Positions 42,379-53,593 are shown, counted from the first letter of the stretch. The stretch: DNA of 64,000 nucleotides from Methylophaga sp. (GCA_002696735.1 NZSL01000013.1:149633-213632); one strand, 5' to 3'. Notes: generated by a model from the sequence alone, not told the origin. A program made the numbers and translations.

Positions 42379-44439
42379 TCAGCTGGGTGTTTTCAGGTCA
42401 TTATTATGGATTTCACCTTTGTCATTGAGCATATCGTCATGCTCCTGCATTTTCCATGGCAAAATGCCTGGCGATATATGAATGAAATGCATGTATTTCT
42501 CGAATTGATTTAGAATGTCATCAATGACTTCCTGCTGATCAAAGTTAAACACATCATAGGCCGCGCCACCCCTCCGCATAAAGACTTCTGCACGGTAATA
42601 GCGCTTGTCACCATCTTCACTTCTTGCCATTTGTGGATAAGCAAAGGTGGGCATGGCATAGCCACGCATACGAATTTCATAGATGAAATCCAGTTCTTCT
42701 TCTCGAACCACTTCTATATACGCGCGATGCTGGGTGTCATCAAAAAATACAATAACCGGCCAGCCTTTCTCTTGCAAAACCGTTTCAACTTTCTGCATGG
42801 CCGGATGAGCCGTCGTTTTGATAAATTCTGCCACTTGTTGATAATCCGGATAGTGAATCAACCCTGCTAAACGTTTCTTCCAGTTACCCGGCCGGTGTTG
42901 CGAGCTATGCATGAAGGCTGACAAACTGGCTTCACGATGACCTTCAATCGCTAAAGCACGCCACATTCCAATGGCTGCCAGCACCATAATGATGGCAAAC
43001 GGCAGGGCACTGGTAATACTCATGGTTTGCAAGGCACTTAAGCCACCGGCAATTAGCAGTGCAGCCGCCACCAGACCTTCCAGAGATGCCCAGAAAACCC
43101 GTTGCCATACTGGCGTGTTACTGGCGCCACCAGACGCTAAGGAGTCAATGACCAGCGACCCTGAGTCGGAAGAAGTAACAAAGAACGTCATAATCAGGAT
43201 AACGGTAATAAATGACACTATTGATGTTAGAGGCAATCGTTCATATAGCTTGAACAAGGCAATCGCAGTGTCATTTTGCACTTCCGTAATGAGTGCGGTA
43301 TACCCCTGATTCATAATCATATTGAGGGCCGTATCCCCAAAAATGGAAAACCAGATAAAGGTAAAAATGGTCGGCACCAGCAGCACGCCAAAGACGAACT
43401 GCCGAATGGTGCGACCTCGACTTATTTTGGCAATAAACAGCCCGACAAACGGTGCCCAGGCAATGGTCCAGCCAAAGATAAATAAAGTCCAGTTACCTAT
43501 CCAGTCACTCCGGGTATAAGCCTGCAGATTGAAGGTGCGCTCAACAATATTGTTCAGGTAACTACCAGTGTTTTGTAAAAATGTTTCCAGAATGAAAATA
43601 CTTGGTCCAGCCAGAAACACAAACAGCATTAATGCAACGGCCAGAACCATGTTGAGAATGGATAACCGTTTAACACCTTTATCAAGTCCAGCCACCACGG
43701 ATAGAATAGCCAGTAAAGTGATACCGGTTATGGTCACAACCTGAACAAAGGTACTGACCGGGATGCTGGGCCATAGATAATTCATACCAGCATTGATCTG
43801 GGCAACGGACAGGCCAAGCGTTGTAGCAATGCCGAATAGGGTCCCTAAGATAGCAATAACATCCACAGTATGGCCGATTGGACCATAGATTCGCTCGCCG
43901 ATAAGCGGGTAAAGGGCAGAGCGCATTGATAACGGCAAGCCATGGCGAAAGGCAAAATAAGCTAAAACCAGGCCGGTGAGACCGTAAATGGCCCAGATAT
44001 GAAAGCCCCAATGGAAAAAGGCAATTTGCATGGCTTGTTTCGCCGCATCAACCGTTTCGGGTGCTCCTTGAGGTGGCGAGGCATAATGCAATACCGGTTC
44101 AGCCACCCCAAAAAATAACAAAGCAATCCCGTAGCCCGCTGAAAACAGCATCGCAAACCATGCAGGAAAGCTGTATTGCGGTTCAGCATGATCGGGGCCT
44201 AATTTGGTTTTGCCCCAACTGGAAATGGCCACGGTTACGATGAAAACCAGAAAGAAAGCCACCGCCAGCATATAAAACCAGCCAAAGGTTTTGGTCAGAT
44301 AACTGAGTGTCGCAGCAAAGGCTTCGCCCGCTAATTCTGGATTGCTGATTGTGCCTATTACTAACAGTAACGTAATAATAACGGCAGGAAAAAAAACAGG
44401 AACCAGAATAGTAGAGGGGATCTTTGAATCAGCTTGCAT
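42379..44439 (-). CDS. BCCT-family betaine/choline/carnitine transporter
   Basis: 686 residues from the ATG at 44439, chosen for a GGAG 6 nt upstream. Twelve membrane helices span about residues 10-500, with the BCCT motifs GYGIALLFFGVAEP and HWGFHIWAIYG; it is followed by a long hydrophilic C-terminal domain (about 510-686), as in E. coli BetT and related carriers where it senses osmolality. It imports quaternary ammonium or similar osmolytes with sodium or protons. The substrate cannot be told. No betaine-synthesis genes are next to it. Confidence 0.92.
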   Translation of the reverse strand: MQADSKIPSTILVPVFFPAVIITLLLVIGTISNPELAGEAFAATLSYLTKTFGWFYMLAVAFFLVFIVTVAISSWGKTKLGPDHAEPQYSFPAWFAMLFSAGYGIALLFFGVAEPVLHYASPPQGAPETVDAAKQAMQIAFFHWGFHIWAIYGLTGLVLAYFAFRHGLPLSMRSALYPLIGERIYGPIGHTVDVIAILGTLFGIATTLGLSVAQINAGMNYLWPSIPVSTFVQVVTITGITLLAILSVVAGLDKGVKRLSILNMVLAVALMLFVFLAGPSIFILETFLQNTGSYLNNIVERTFNLQAYTRSDWIGNWTLFIFGWTIAWAPFVGLFIAKISRGRTIRQFVFGVLLVPTIFTFIWFSIFGDTALNMIMNQGYTALITEVQNDTAIALFKLYERLPLTSIVSFITVILIMTFFVTSSDSGSLVIDSLASGGASNTPVWQRVFWASLEGLVAAALLIAGGLSALQTMSITSALPFAIIMVLAAIGMWRALAIEGHREASLSAFMHSSQHRPGNWKKRLAGLIHYPDYQQVAEFIKTTAHPAMQKVETVLQEKGWPVIVFFDDTQHRAYIEVVREEELDFIYEIRMRGYAMPTFAYPQMARSEDGDKRYYRAEVFMRRGGAAYDVFNFDQQEVIDDILNQFEKYMHFIHISPGILPWKMQEHDDMLNDKGEIHNNDLKTPS

Positions 44440-44578
44440 GCTCAAACTCCGATTTTGATTCGAATGAATCATTAGCGTCATGCAATATTAACGTGAATGG
44501 TTTGGCCAGATGCTGACAATGCGAAGTGAGAGATAGACGCTTACATCATCGGCATATTGCATGCCGGGTGGTGTTGGG

Positions 44579-44618
44579 AAAAAATCACCGTACAAACCGA
44601 ATACAGGTTGTACGGTGA
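44579..44618 (-). terminator. Terminator of the PLDc_N gene
   Basis: TCACCGTACAA (44585-44595) pairs with TTGTACGGTGA (44608-44618); on the minus strand the hairpin is followed by six Ts. It begins 10 nt after the PLDc_N stop. Confidence 0.8.
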
Positions 44619-44627
44619 AGTATTCGT

Positions 44628-44807
44628 CTAGCCTTTAGGACCGAGAAAGAACCAAATGATAAGTCCTATTACCGGGAAGAACAGTAATATCAAAATCCAT
44701 AACACTTTGGCTAAGGTACCGGCACCACTTTTCGCTACTTTGAGAATGGCCCAGATAACAATAATCAGCCAGATTAAACCTAATATGCCACCGACTTCTA
44801 GATCCAT
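44628..44807 (-). CDS. PLDc_N-type two-helix membrane mini-protein
   Basis: 59 residues starting MDLEVGGILGLIWLIIVIWA and ending I-I-W-F-F-L-G-P-K-G. It has two membrane helices and the pattern of the phospholipase D nuclease N-terminal (PLDc_N) domain, which often occurs alone in bacteria. The start has a clear AAGGAG upstream and a terminator follows the stop, so it is a real one-gene unit. Function unknown. Confidence 0.85.
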   Translation of the reverse strand: MDLEVGGILGLIWLIIVIWAILKVAKSGAGTLAKVLWILILLFFPVIGLIIWFFLGPKG

Positions 44808-44852
44808 TTTGTCGCTCCTTTGCTAGTTCAGATAAAATTTTAATTCTGTCTT

Positions 44853-45170
44853 AGGGCTTGTTGATCTTTCATATCCGCCTCTGTTGTGAGCTGAAAAAGC
44901 GTCAATCAAGGCACGAGGAGCGCCTTTTAGTTGTTCTAAATAAGCGACGAGCAACGCCGACCGGCGCGCGCCTCCCTGGCGCGCCGGCATACAGTCCATC
45001 CGTGGACATAAGTGGCGCTTTTTCAGACACACCCCGAAGGGCTGGGACTATTTTTGCGCCCGCCTGCGTTGTCAATCACTTATGTAGGAAGGCTACACGG
45101 CGTTCTTTCCGCCTTGTCGGACACAAAAATAGCCACCAGCAGTGGTGGATATGAAAGATCAACAAGCCCT
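44853..45170. repeat. Inverted-repeat element, full copy (318 bp)
   Basis: Ends AGGGCTTGTTGATCTTTCAT and ATGAAAGATCAACAAGCCCT are perfect inverted copies (they extend 2 bp further inward). The GGGC...GCCC core is flanked by TA on both sides, as for elements inserting at TA. The interior is close to that of the copy at 20629-20945 in opposite orientation, with nested palindromes (GCTGAAAAAGCG with CGCTTTTTCAG; GGCGCGCC). No coding frame is supported. It nearly fills the 399-bp gap between the PLDc_N and outer-membrane efflux genes. Confidence 0.85.
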
Positions 45171-45206
45171 AGCATAACGATAAATCAATTGTTAAACCAA
45201 CTCTTT

Positions 45207-46649
45207 TCATGGCGTTGCCGGTTCAATCACCTCGCCGGAGTATGCTTTTAGGCCCCCACCCAATGCCTTATAAAGTGTTAACTGATTACGTAACCGTGCC
45301 AGTCGGGTATCAATTTGAGCTAACTGGGCATCAATATGACTGCGCTGCGCATCCAGAACTTCCAGATAGCTGTCCACCCCGGCACCGTAACGGATTTGAG
45401 CTAATTCCAGGCTGCGATTGGTTGCTTTGGTTAAATCCTGTTGAGCATCCAGCTGAGCATCCAGGGTTTCTCTTGCCTGCATTTCATCAAGCACCTCTTT
45501 GAATGCCCGCTGAATGGTTTCCTGATAACGGGCAATATTGATGTCTTTTTCTAACTCAGCGACATCCAGGTTTGCATCATTCACACCCCAATCAAGTAAA
45601 GGAACTGATAGCTGTGGAGAAATCTGCCACAAACGATTACCGCTATCACTCAGATCAGAAGGGGTTGAGCCACCAATACCAATGGCGGTTGTCAAACTGA
45701 TACGTGGAAAAAAAGCTGCTCTTGCCGCACCAATATTGGCATTGGCAGCTTTAATCTGATGTTCGGCCTGCATCACATCCGGTCTGGCCAACAACACTTC
45801 AGAAGACAGATTTACCGGTAAGTCCTGCAATAATGGATCATCATCTTCCCAATCAGCCTGCCAATGCTGACGATCCAGTCTCTGTCCAACTAACAACTCC
45901 AGCGCGGTAAAGTTTTGATTGGCTTGCTGCTGAAAACTCGACTCGGCAATACGCGCTTCATGTAATGCTGTTTCAGCTTGTCTTAACGCAAGTTCTGATG
46001 CCAGACCAGACTCAAAGCGTTTGTTGATCAGTTCATAACTTTCTTCCCGGGCTTCGCGTGTGGAGCTGGAAAATTCCAGCTGGGCAACGGTGGCCTGCCA
46101 GCTGAACCAGGCATCGGCCACTTCAGAAACTAATGTCAGCTGAATACTTCTACGGCTGGCCTCACTGGCAAGAAACTGTTCCAGAGCGGCTTGCTGCAAA
46201 CTGTCAATCCGACCAAAAAAGTCTATTTCCCAGGCCGAGATTCCAACACCAATCTGGTATTCCTCATAAATTCCACCGCCACCAACAGTCTGGGTGCCGG
46301 AGCTAACGCCTTCAGGTACGCGTTGACGAGTGGCGCTTGCAGTGCCATCGACTGCTGGCAAAAGTTCGGCACGTTGGATTTTGTACTGTGCACGCAATTG
46401 CTCTACCTGCAACACCGTGGCCCGAAGGTTACGGTTATTTTCCAGTGATAATGCAATCAGTTGTTGCAGCTGCTCGTCTTGGTAAAATTCCTGCCAGCCT
46501 GTGTCAGCAGCTAACGAGGCATTAACGACAGCCTCACTGTTTTCCAGCATCACTGGATTTGCAGGACGTTGATAATCGGGAATCATCGAGCAGGCGCTGA
46601 GCACTGCTGATAATGTCATTACAGAAATCAGTTTCAATTTGGCATTCAT
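45207..46649 (-). CDS. Outer membrane efflux lipoprotein (OprM/NodT family)
   Basis: 480 residues with a lipoprotein signal (SAVLSAC, cysteine 20) and two copies of the outer-membrane efflux protein repeat, typical of OprM-like trimeric channel-tunnels (about 60-250 and 270-460). It forms the exit duct for the RND pump. The start overlaps the stop of the RND gene (ATGA), so it is the last gene of the tetR-MFP-RND-OMF operon. Confidence 0.95.
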   Translation of the reverse strand: MNAKLKLISVMTLSAVLSACSMIPDYQRPANPVMLENSEAVVNASLAADTGWQEFYQDEQLQQLIALSLENNRNLRATVLQVEQLRAQYKIQRAELLPAVDGTASATRQRVPEGVSSGTQTVGGGGIYEEYQIGVGISAWEIDFFGRIDSLQQAALEQFLASEASRRSIQLTLVSEVADAWFSWQATVAQLEFSSSTREAREESYELINKRFESGLASELALRQAETALHEARIAESSFQQQANQNFTALELLVGQRLDRQHWQADWEDDDPLLQDLPVNLSSEVLLARPDVMQAEHQIKAANANIGAARAAFFPRISLTTAIGIGGSTPSDLSDSGNRLWQISPQLSVPLLDWGVNDANLDVAELEKDINIARYQETIQRAFKEVLDEMQARETLDAQLDAQQDLTKATNRSLELAQIRYGAGVDSYLEVLDAQRSHIDAQLAQIDTRLARLRNQLTLYKALGGGLKAYSGEVIEPATP

Positions 46650-49600
46650 GCCGATTCTCCTTGAGAAACCTGCTGTTTAGCAGGTGTTTTACCAGTAATT
46701 TTTTGTGCCAATGTAAAGATCACTACAAAGAACACAGGAATAAAAAATATTGCCAGGCTTGTTGCTGCCAGCATGCCGCCGAATACGCCGGTACCAATCG
46801 CATTTTGTGCACCACTGCCTGCACCGCTTGCTAACATCAGCGGAGTTACCCCCAGCATGAAAGTAAGTGCTGTCATGGCAATTGGGCGCAGACGCATTCT
46901 GATGGCTTCCAGTGTCGCCTCCGATAGCGACTTACCCTCTTCATAAAGGGATTTAGCAAATTCGACGATTAAAATGGCATTTCGAGCCGATAAACCTATG
47001 GTGGTTAATAGGCCAACCTGAAAGTAGATGTCATTGGACATTCCTCTGCTTAAGGCAAACAGCACAGCTCCAAGTACACCCAGCGGAACCACCAGCATGA
47101 CAGAGAAAGGTACCGACCAGCTTTCATATAAAGCGGCTAAAAACAGAAATACCACCAGAATCGATAACGCATATAAAAGTGGTGCCTGGGCCCCGGATGC
47201 ACGTTCCTGTAAAGACAGAGCCGTCCATTCATAGCCAAAGCCCTCAGGTAATTGATCAACCAGTTCTTCCATGGCTTGCATGGCTTCACCTGAGCTTAAT
47301 CCTGCGGCGGCTTGTCCCTGAATGTTCATCGCAGGAACACCATTGTAGCGTTCAAGGCGTGGTGACCCGTATATCCATCGCGAATCACTGATGGCTGATA
47401 AAGGGACCATCTCTCCACTACTATTACGCACATACCAGTCTCCTACATCTTCGGGCATCATGCGAAACGGGGCATCACCCTGTACATAGACTCTTTTGAC
47501 ACGACCTTTGTCAATAAAATCATTTACATAAGTGGATCCCCACGCTGTTCCAAAGGTGCTGTTGATATCATCCAACGAGACACCAAAAGCCATGGCTTTT
47601 TGGTGATTAATATCAATTTTGAATTGGGGGCGATCCTGCAAACCGCTGTGCCTCACCTGATTTAAACGTGGATCCTGATTAGCTTGAATTAACAGAGTGT
47701 CTCGGGCTTTGACCAGTTCTTCATGACCCATGCCACCTAAATCCTGCAACATCATATTAAAGCCACTGGCATTACCCAGCTCACGAATGGGAGGAGGGGC
47801 AATAGCAAAAGCCACCGCATCTTTAAACTGACTGAAATAGCCCGAAGCACGATTGGCAATTGCCTGAGCACTTTGTTCTGGCGCTGTGCGCTGATCCCAG
47901 CTTTTTAAATTAACAAAAATCAGACCACTATTCTGTCCGCGACCACTAAAGCTATAGCCGATAACAGAAAACACTGATTCGACATTATCACCTTCCTGTT
48001 CAAGGTAATAATCTTCAATGCGATTCATCACTTCAATAGAACGCTGTTTCGAGGCGTTGACCGGTAACTGCATTTCAGTAAATAAAATGCCCTGATCTTC
48101 ATCCGGGAAAAAGGACGAAGGCAACTGGGTAAATAAGTAGGCCAGACCTGCCACAATCAATAGGTAAATCAGCATAACGCGTGCAGAACGTTTGATCAGA
48201 TAGCCAACGGCATTCTGAGTTCCCTTGCTGGTTTTTTCAAAGCTGCGATTAAACCAGCCAAAAAAGCCACGTTTTTTGGATGGGTCGTGTTTAGCATCTT
48301 TTAATAATGAAGCACATAGAGCTGGGGTGAGCGTTAACGCGATCAAAAGTGATAAAGCCATTGCCGCAACAACGGTAATGGAAAATTGCCGATAAATGAC
48401 CCCGGTTGAGCCCGGGAAAAAAGCCATTGGAATAAACACGGCAGAAACCGTTAACACAATACCGACCAAAGCTCCGGTAATCTGATCCATCGACTTACGC
48501 GTGGCTTCTTTGGGTGATAAACCATCTTCATGAATAACACGTTCGACGTTTTCCACCACCACGATGGCATCATCGACCAACAGCCCGATGGCCAGCACCA
48601 TGGCAAACATGGTCAGCATATTAATGGAAAAGCCAAACGCGAAAAGGATGCCAAACGTTCCCAAAATAACCACTGGAACGGCAACCGCCGGGATCAGCGT
48701 GGCACGAAAATTCTGTAAGAACAGATACATCACCAGGAATACCAGAATCATGGCTTCAACCAGAGTCTTGACTACCCCTTCAATGGATATTTTGACAAAA
48801 GGAGTGGTGTCATAAGGGTATGTGACTTCCAGGCCTTCAGGGAAAAACGGTTCAAGTTCGGATATTCGGTCACGGATCATTTGAGCGGTTTCCAGCGCAT
48901 TTGCACCCGACGCTAGTGTGATGCCCAGACCGGCAGCTGACTGTTTGTTGTATTCGGTTTCAAATTGAAAGTTTTCACCACCCAGTGACACATTGGCTAC
49001 GTCTTTAATGCGGATTTCCGATCCATCCTGGTTGACACGTAGCAGGATATTTTCAAATTCACTAACCGTCTCCATCCGGGTTTCAACCACTATGCTGGCG
49101 GCAATCTGCTGTCCTTCAACAGCTGGTGTTCCACCAATCTCACCCGCTGCAATCTGGACGTTCTGCTCGCGAATCGCGTTAACGACATCTTCGGTGGTTA
49201 ATTTATAGTTGGCCAGATTGTTGGCATTTAGCCAGATCCGCATCGCATATTGCGACCCGAACAAATTAATTTGCCCAACCCCATTTACCCGGCTGACAGG
49301 GTCCTGAATATTAGCCGCCACATAGTCGGCAATATCATAGCGATCCATTTTTCCATTATTGGAAACAAAGCCCAATACCATCAAAAAACCGGTACTGGAT
49401 TTAGTGATCCGAATCCCTTGCTGCTGAACATCCTGAGGCAATAAAGGCATGGCTGCCTGCAGTTTGTTTTGCACTTGAACCTGAGCAATATCCGGATCAG
49501 TATCTGCCTGGAAAGTGACCGTAATCTGGCCAACACCACTGGAGTCACTGGTGGAGCTGATATATTGCAGATCATCCAGTCCGGTCAGGTTTTGCTCGAT

Positions 49601-49792
49601 TACCTGAATTACTGAATCTTCTACTACTTTGGCTGAGGCGCCAGGGTAGGCGGTACGGATTTCAATCGCTGTTGGAGCTATACCGGGATATTGTGCTATC
49701 GGCAGCTGAAAAATCGACAGCAAGCCAGCCAGCATGATTAATATCGCAATAACCCATGCAAATATCGGATGATCAATAAAAAAACGTGCCAT
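46646..49792 (-). CDS. RND multidrug efflux permease (AcrB/MexB type)
   Basis: 1048 residues, the exact HAE-1 family length. Twelve membrane helices with two large periplasmic loops; the proton-relay aspartates in the fourth helix ([17 protein letters not shown]) and the motif [20 protein letters not shown] are present. It pumps hydrophobic drugs, detergents or solvents from periplasm or membrane to the outer-membrane channel with proton import. Substrates are not predictable. It starts 2 nt after the membrane-fusion gene. Confidence 0.96.
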   Translation of the reverse strand: MARFFIDHPIFAWVIAILIMLAGLLSIFQLPIAQYPGIAPTAIEIRTAYPGASAKVVEDSVIQVIEQNLTGLDDLQYISSTSDSSGVGQITVTFQADTDPDIAQVQVQNKLQAAMPLLPQDVQQQGIRITKSSTGFLMVLGFVSNNGKMDRYDIADYVAANIQDPVSRVNGVGQINLFGSQYAMRIWLNANNLANYKLTTEDVVNAIREQNVQIAAGEIGGTPAVEGQQIAASIVVETRMETVSEFENILLRVNQDGSEIRIKDVANVSLGGENFQFETEYNKQSAAGLGITLASGANALETAQMIRDRISELEPFFPEGLEVTYPYDTTPFVKISIEGVVKTLVEAMILVFLVMYLFLQNFRATLIPAVAVPVVILGTFGILFAFGFSINMLTMFAMVLAIGLLVDDAIVVVENVERVIHEDGLSPKEATRKSMDQITGALVGIVLTVSAVFIPMAFFPGSTGVIYRQFSITVVAAMALSLLIALTLTPALCASLLKDAKHDPSKKRGFFGWFNRSFEKTSKGTQNAVGYLIKRSARVMLIYLLIVAGLAYLFTQLPSSFFPDEDQGILFTEMQLPVNASKQRSIEVMNRIEDYYLEQEGDNVESVFSVIGYSFSGRGQNSGLIFVNLKSWDQRTAPEQSAQAIANRASGYFSQFKDAVAFAIAPPPIRELGNASGFNMMLQDLGGMGHEELVKARDTLLIQANQDPRLNQVRHSGLQDRPQFKIDINHQKAMAFGVSLDDINSTFGTAWGSTYVNDFIDKGRVKRVYVQGDAPFRMMPEDVGDWYVRNSSGEMVPLSAISDSRWIYGSPRLERYNGVPAMNIQGQAAAGLSSGEAMQAMEELVDQLPEGFGYEWTALSLQERASGAQAPLLYALSILVVFLFLAALYESWSVPFSVMLVVPLGVLGAVLFALSRGMSNDIYFQVGLLTTIGLSARNAILIVEFAKSLYEEGKSLSEATLEAIRMRLRPIAMTALTFMLGVTPLMLASGAGSGAQNAIGTGVFGGMLAATSLAIFFIPVFFVVIFTLAQKITGKTPAKQQVSQGESA

Positions 49793-49794
49793 GA

Positions 49795-50967
49795 TTACTC
49801 CTGAGCCTGCTGGAGGGAGGTTTCAGTTTCAATCTCAATCTCCACGGCAGAATCGACGGCAATTTTTTGCAAACCTTCCACAACTACTTTTTCTCCACCG
49901 GAGAGCCCGTCAGAGACCAGCCAGTTATGATCAATGGACTGTCTGACTTCTATTGGCCGTTGTTCAACAATATTTTCATCGTTTACCAACATTACGCTTG
50001 CGGTTCCCTCGCGAGAAAACATCACGGCTTTGTGGGGAACCAAAATGGCGTCAGGCATGGTTCCTTCATTGATTTCAGTTTTGACATACATGCCTGGTAA
50101 CAGCAAGCCATCCGGATTGGGGAATTTAGCCCTCATCACCAGACTGCCAGTATCTTCATTGACATTAACTTCAGAGAATTGCAGTTCACCTTGATGTTGA
50201 TAGGTTGAGCCATCTTCCAGCGTTAATTTAACTTGCACGGTATCTTCTTCTGAAATTCTCCCGGAGAGTAATTGCCTGCGTAAACGAAGCACCTCTTTTG
50301 ATGCCTGCGATATATCGACATAAATCGGGTCGGTCTGCGTTATGGTGGTTAAAGGTGATTCCTGTTGTGCTGTGACCAGGGCACCTTCGGTAATATTCGA
50401 CCGTCCAGTGCGACCATCTATAGGGGCATTTACCTTGGTATACCGTAAATTTATTTCAGCAGTTTGAATATTCGCCTGCGCCACGGAAACTTCTGCCTGT
50501 GCCTGTAAATACGCTGCCTGGGCATCATCATAATCTTGCTGACTGATGGCTTTGTTATCAATCAGCCCTTTAAATCGTTCTGCACGGGCTTTAGTTGATT
50601 GAATATTGGCCCGGGCCCGGGCCAGTTCTGCTTTAGCCATTTGTAAAGCCGCTTGAAAAGGTGCTTCATCGATTTGATACAACTGTTGACCGGCTTTAAC
50701 GTCAGCGCCTTCTTCAAACAGTCGGTTTTGAATAATGCCATTTACCTGGGGTCTGACTTCAGCCTGGCGGAAAGCTACCGTTCTTGCCGGTAATTCTGTT
50801 TTGATCGTGACCGTTTGTGGAATCAGGTTCACCACATCCACTTTCGGAGCAGCTTGCTGTGTATTTTGCTGGGCATCTTGAGAGTCGGAGGATTGGCATG
50901 CTGCCATATTGAGCGTCAATAAACTTATCAACATCAATTTTTTAACAGATAAAAAATGGCGTGGCAT
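49795..50967 (-). CDS. RND efflux periplasmic adaptor (membrane fusion) lipoprotein
   Basis: 390 residues of the AcrA/MexA type. A lipoprotein signal ends LNMAAC (cysteine 24). Then a lipoyl/barrel-sandwich hybrid split by a helical hairpin (about 95-170), a beta-barrel and a membrane-proximal domain. It bridges the RND permease and OprM-like channel. It lies 3 nt after tetR and 2 nt before the RND gene. Confidence 0.95.
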   Translation of the reverse strand: MPRHFLSVKKLMLISLLTLNMAACQSSDSQDAQQNTQQAAPKVDVVNLIPQTVTIKTELPARTVAFRQAEVRPQVNGIIQNRLFEEGADVKAGQQLYQIDEAPFQAALQMAKAELARARANIQSTKARAERFKGLIDNKAISQQDYDDAQAAYLQAQAEVSVAQANIQTAEINLRYTKVNAPIDGRTGRSNITEGALVTAQQESPLTTITQTDPIYVDISQASKEVLRLRRQLLSGRISEEDTVQVKLTLEDGSTYQHQGELQFSEVNVNEDTGSLVMRAKFPNPDGLLLPGMYVKTEINEGTMPDAILVPHKAVMFSREGTASVMLVNDENIVEQRPIEVRQSIDHNWLVSDGLSGGEKVVVEGLQKIAVDSAVEIEIETETSLQQAQE

Positions 50968-50970
50968 TTA

Positions 50971-51597
50971 CTACTCCTGATTGTCTTGTCCGTCAGTATC
51001 GTCATTCTGTGAAGGCGAGCAGGCGATTGCATCCCAGCTTGCATCAATAATATTAGTCAGGGCATCGTTATCGACTTTGATAACGTCGATTAAATGTTGG
51101 CGGGCGAGAAACAGATAAGGTTCAAAACTCAGACTGATCAGAATATCGTCGGATAAGTTTTTAATTTGTTGTGTTGCCCGTCCTTTTTCAAACAAATCCT
51201 TAAGCGGTTGAAGCGCATCCCAGGCATGACTACGCTGGCTACGTAAAATATCCGGGGGCAGATGATCAAATTGTGCTTTGCTGTGCGTTATGCAGGGATT
51301 TTCGATGCAAAAGCGCCAGAGATTGCAGCACATTCGTCGATATTGTTGTTTGAGTGGTTGCTGCTGATCATGGCCCTCCAGTGTTGCTTTGATAAAGTCA
51401 TCAATTATGTGGGTATTGAGCTCACGGATCAGTTCATCCCGATCTTTGAAATAAAGATAAATGGTGCCAGTGGCAACACCAGCCTCTTCGGCAAGTTGTT
51501 TAATCGAAAAACCATGAAAACCGTAGTTGGAGAGCAACTTTAAGGTGGCACAGAAAATAGCTTCACGTTTATCGGCAGTGCTTTTGGCTGGAGACAT
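50971..51597 (-). CDS. TetR/AcrR-family regulator of the efflux operon
   Basis: 208 residues with an N-terminal TetR helix-turn-helix (about 10-56: FSIKQLAEEAGVATGTIYLY, F-K-D-R-D-E-L) and a divergent ligand-binding domain. Unlike AcrR or MexR it is the first gene of the operon it presumably represses, not divergent from it: a perfect 28-bp palindrome lies 9-36 nt upstream of its start. Derepression by a ligand would raise both repressor and pump. Confidence 0.93.
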   Translation of the reverse strand: MSPAKSTADKREAIFCATLKLLSNYGFHGFSIKQLAEEAGVATGTIYLYFKDRDELIRELNTHIIDDFIKATLEGHDQQQPLKQQYRRMCCNLWRFCIENPCITHSKAQFDHLPPDILRSQRSHAWDALQPLKDLFEKGRATQQIKNLSDDILISLSFEPYLFLARQHLIDVIKVDNDALTNIIDASWDAIACSPSQNDDTDGQDNQE

Positions 51598-51605
51598 AGT
51601 TGACT

Positions 51606-51633
51606 TATTATGAATGAACGTTCATTCATAATA
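51606..51633. promoter_or_regulatory. TetR-type operator: perfect 28-bp palindrome
   Basis: The palindrome is centred between 51619 and 51620, with core TGAATGAACGTTCATTCA, and every position out to 14 bp on each side pairs. It resembles known AcrR/TetR operators containing TGAATGAACGTTCATT. It is directly upstream of tetR and is the evident autoregulatory site of the efflux operon. Confidence 0.88.
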
Positions 51634-51674
51634 TACATGCGTTAAGTTAAGGTAAAGTTAACGTCAGAAAATTT

Positions 51675-52964
51675 TTACAGTAAGGTGTCCTGAATAATTG
51701 GTTCGGATGAGATTAATTGATCGTAAATTGGTTTTAAACGCTGTTTATCCGCTTCCACCAATGAAGATTGATCTGTCCGCTGTTTCATCAGCTGTAAATG
51801 ACGGGATACTTCTTCTCCAAAGACTTCTGCCGAGATTTTATGTAAGGCCGCAAGTGCTTGCTGCAAGCGAAGTTGCACCTCTATCATGTTGGTACCATCA
51901 CGTTCGATTGGCATAAAAATATCATCCAGCAGATCACCCAATTCCAATTCTGGCACCCGAACATGGCGATAGATTATCTGCTCATCGCTATCAGCAAATT
52001 TATAGCCTTTCCAGGGAACAAGAAGTCGAAATCCACGATTGATAACATCAATAGCGGTGCCGGGATCATTTACGGCAGGGGAAAGTGCCCGCGAGGCTAT
52101 TTCGGCTAAAACTGACAAACCAAAGCGGGGATCCTGGTCAAATGAACGTTCATTACCTAATGTCACAGCAGAACAGATTTTAGTAATCATTTCATCACTG
52201 GTCTCGGTATTTATCCACCCAATAGGCTTGGCTGGGTGTACAAATTCACCTGGTAATGCCAGTACACCGATTTCAGCCTCATATTGTTTGGCGTAATCAT
52301 TTAATGCACCAACATCAATATGCCGGACATAGCCAATGCTTTTGGCATAAATAGCGTTGGCATTGTCAGGAATATCATTTTTCTCAAAGAGCCTTTTTGC
52401 GCGAAAAGTGGGATGTTGAATACGCTGAGTAATGGTATTGGCGGCTGCATTTTCGACCCGCTCGGTGGTTTCTCCCACGCGACCAAGTTGAGAAAGATGT
52501 TCAATCCAGCGCAGAATGGTAATGACAATCAAAATAATCACACCGATGGTCACAATAAACAAAATCAGGCGACCATTTTCACCATATTGATCGGTGCTCA
52601 AAGCAATAATGCCGACCAGACTATATAAAAAAGAACCAATAAATGTGGCTAAAACATTCTGAGTAGTGGTGTCTTGTTCTACTAGTTTGGTGGCACGAGG
52701 TGTTACGTTACTACTTGCTGCAGTATAGGCCGACACCATCACACTTAATGAAAATGTGGTTACCGCTAACATGCTTGATGCCAGGATATCTAAAATCTGC
52801 CCGACGGAATCTGAACCGACGCTAAACGGAAATGGGTTGTCGATCATTTGCTGAGCTGGAATGGCAATCAGAGCTGTCACCACTGCGAGCAACGCAAAAA
52901 AAGAAGCACGAACCCATAATGTGCGAGTGAGTTGTGTGAGTAACCATTGCCATTTGGAGAGCAT
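51675..52964 (-). CDS. DUF2254 membrane protein
   Basis: 429 residues. Four membrane helices in the N-terminal half (about 15-40, 60-85, 105-130, 135-155), then a soluble domain with RALSPAVNDPGTAIDVI, a hallmark of DUF2254. The family is widespread and uncharacterised; a role as a channel or transporter has been guessed. It is a single gene between the tetR operator region and erpA. Confidence 0.88.
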   Translation of the reverse strand: MLSKWQWLLTQLTRTLWVRASFFALLAVVTALIAIPAQQMIDNPFPFSVGSDSVGQILDILASSMLAVTTFSLSVMVSAYTAASSNVTPRATKLVEQDTTTQNVLATFIGSFLYSLVGIIALSTDQYGENGRLILFIVTIGVIILIVITILRWIEHLSQLGRVGETTERVENAAANTITQRIQHPTFRAKRLFEKNDIPDNANAIYAKSIGYVRHIDVGALNDYAKQYEAEIGVLALPGEFVHPAKPIGWINTETSDEMITKICSAVTLGNERSFDQDPRFGLSVLAEIASRALSPAVNDPGTAIDVINRGFRLLVPWKGYKFADSDEQIIYRHVRVPELELGDLLDDIFMPIERDGTNMIEVQLRLQQALAALHKISAEVFGEEVSRHLQLMKQRTDQSSLVEADKQRLKPIYDQLISSEPIIQDTLL

Positions 52965-53032
52965 GCAGGTGGATTTCCTTAAATAAACTTTATATCAGTT
53001 TGTCTGCGATTAGAAAATAAAATCAATGGACA

Positions 53033-53071
53033 TAAAAAAACCACTACACCGCATGGCGGTATAGTGGTTTT
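53033..53071 (-). terminator. Terminator of erpA (bidirectional)
   Basis: AACCACTACACCGC pairs with GCGGTATAGTGGTT (one mismatch) across ATG; on the minus strand it is followed by seven Ts. It lies 24 nt after the erpA stop. Confidence 0.88.
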
Positions 53072-53094
53072 GATTCAATTATGTTCAGGGACGG

Positions 53095-53439
53095 TTATGG
53101 AGAGAAAGAAGAACCACAGCCACATGTTGTCGTAGCGTTAGGATTACGGATCACAAATTGTGAGCCCTCCACTCCATCAGTATAGTCAATTTCGGCACCT
53201 ACCAGATATTGGTAACTCGCAGGATCAATCAATAAAGTGACACCGGATTTTTCGATTTCGGTATCACCTTCACTGACTTCTTCTTCAAATGTAAAACCAT
53301 ATTGAAACCCGGAGCAACCACCGCCAGTGATAAATACGCGCAGTTTTAATTGATCATTACCTTCTTCGGCAATGAGTTCGCTGACTTTTGACGCAGCCGA
53401 ATCGGTGAATAGAACTGGACTTGGCATTTCGCTCGTCAT
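53095..53439 (-). CDS. erpA: Iron-sulfur cluster insertion protein ErpA
   Basis: 114 residues of the A-type Fe-S carrier family. Three cluster cysteines are in [11 protein letters not shown] (C42) and [10 protein letters not shown] (C106, C108). The [14 protein letters not shown] style and the terminal GCGSSFS match ErpA rather than IscA. It delivers [4Fe-4S] or [2Fe-2S] clusters to apo-enzymes such as those of isoprenoid synthesis. It is a single-gene unit with a strong terminator. Confidence 0.93.
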   Translation of the reverse strand: MTSEMPSPVLFTDSAASKVSELIAEEGNDQLKLRVFITGGGCSGFQYGFTFEEEVSEGDTEIEKSGVTLLIDPASYQYLVGAEIDYTDGVEGSQFVIRNPNATTTCGCGSSFSP

Positions 53440-53506
53440 GATTTACTCCGTTGATATCTAAGATTGTTCATTTATTATCCAATTCTGACTAAAATAGTCA
53501 AGTATT

Positions 53507-53593
53507 ATGGTCTCTTTATCTTTAAGCGCTACCAATTATTGAGGCCATTTTTCAGTCAAAACAGAAGCGGCTCTGAAAGATCAACAGCCCCTA
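53507..53593. repeat. Inverted-repeat element, degenerate short copy (about 87 bp)
   Basis: The right end, CTGAAAGATCAACAGCCCCTA, is one base over a clear match to the element end; ACAGAAGCGG inside matches ACAGAGGCGG of full copies. The left end (TGGTCTCTTTATCTTTAA near 53508) is degenerate. It fills the space between erpA and the bactofilin gene and supplies the bactofilin stop codon. Confidence 0.55.

Noticed and set aside
44858..45251. Two 80-98-codon frames inside the full repeat element at 44853-45170
   Set aside because: The element is built of palindromes, the frames are not kept in the sister copy, and there is no ribosome site; a transposase is not encoded.
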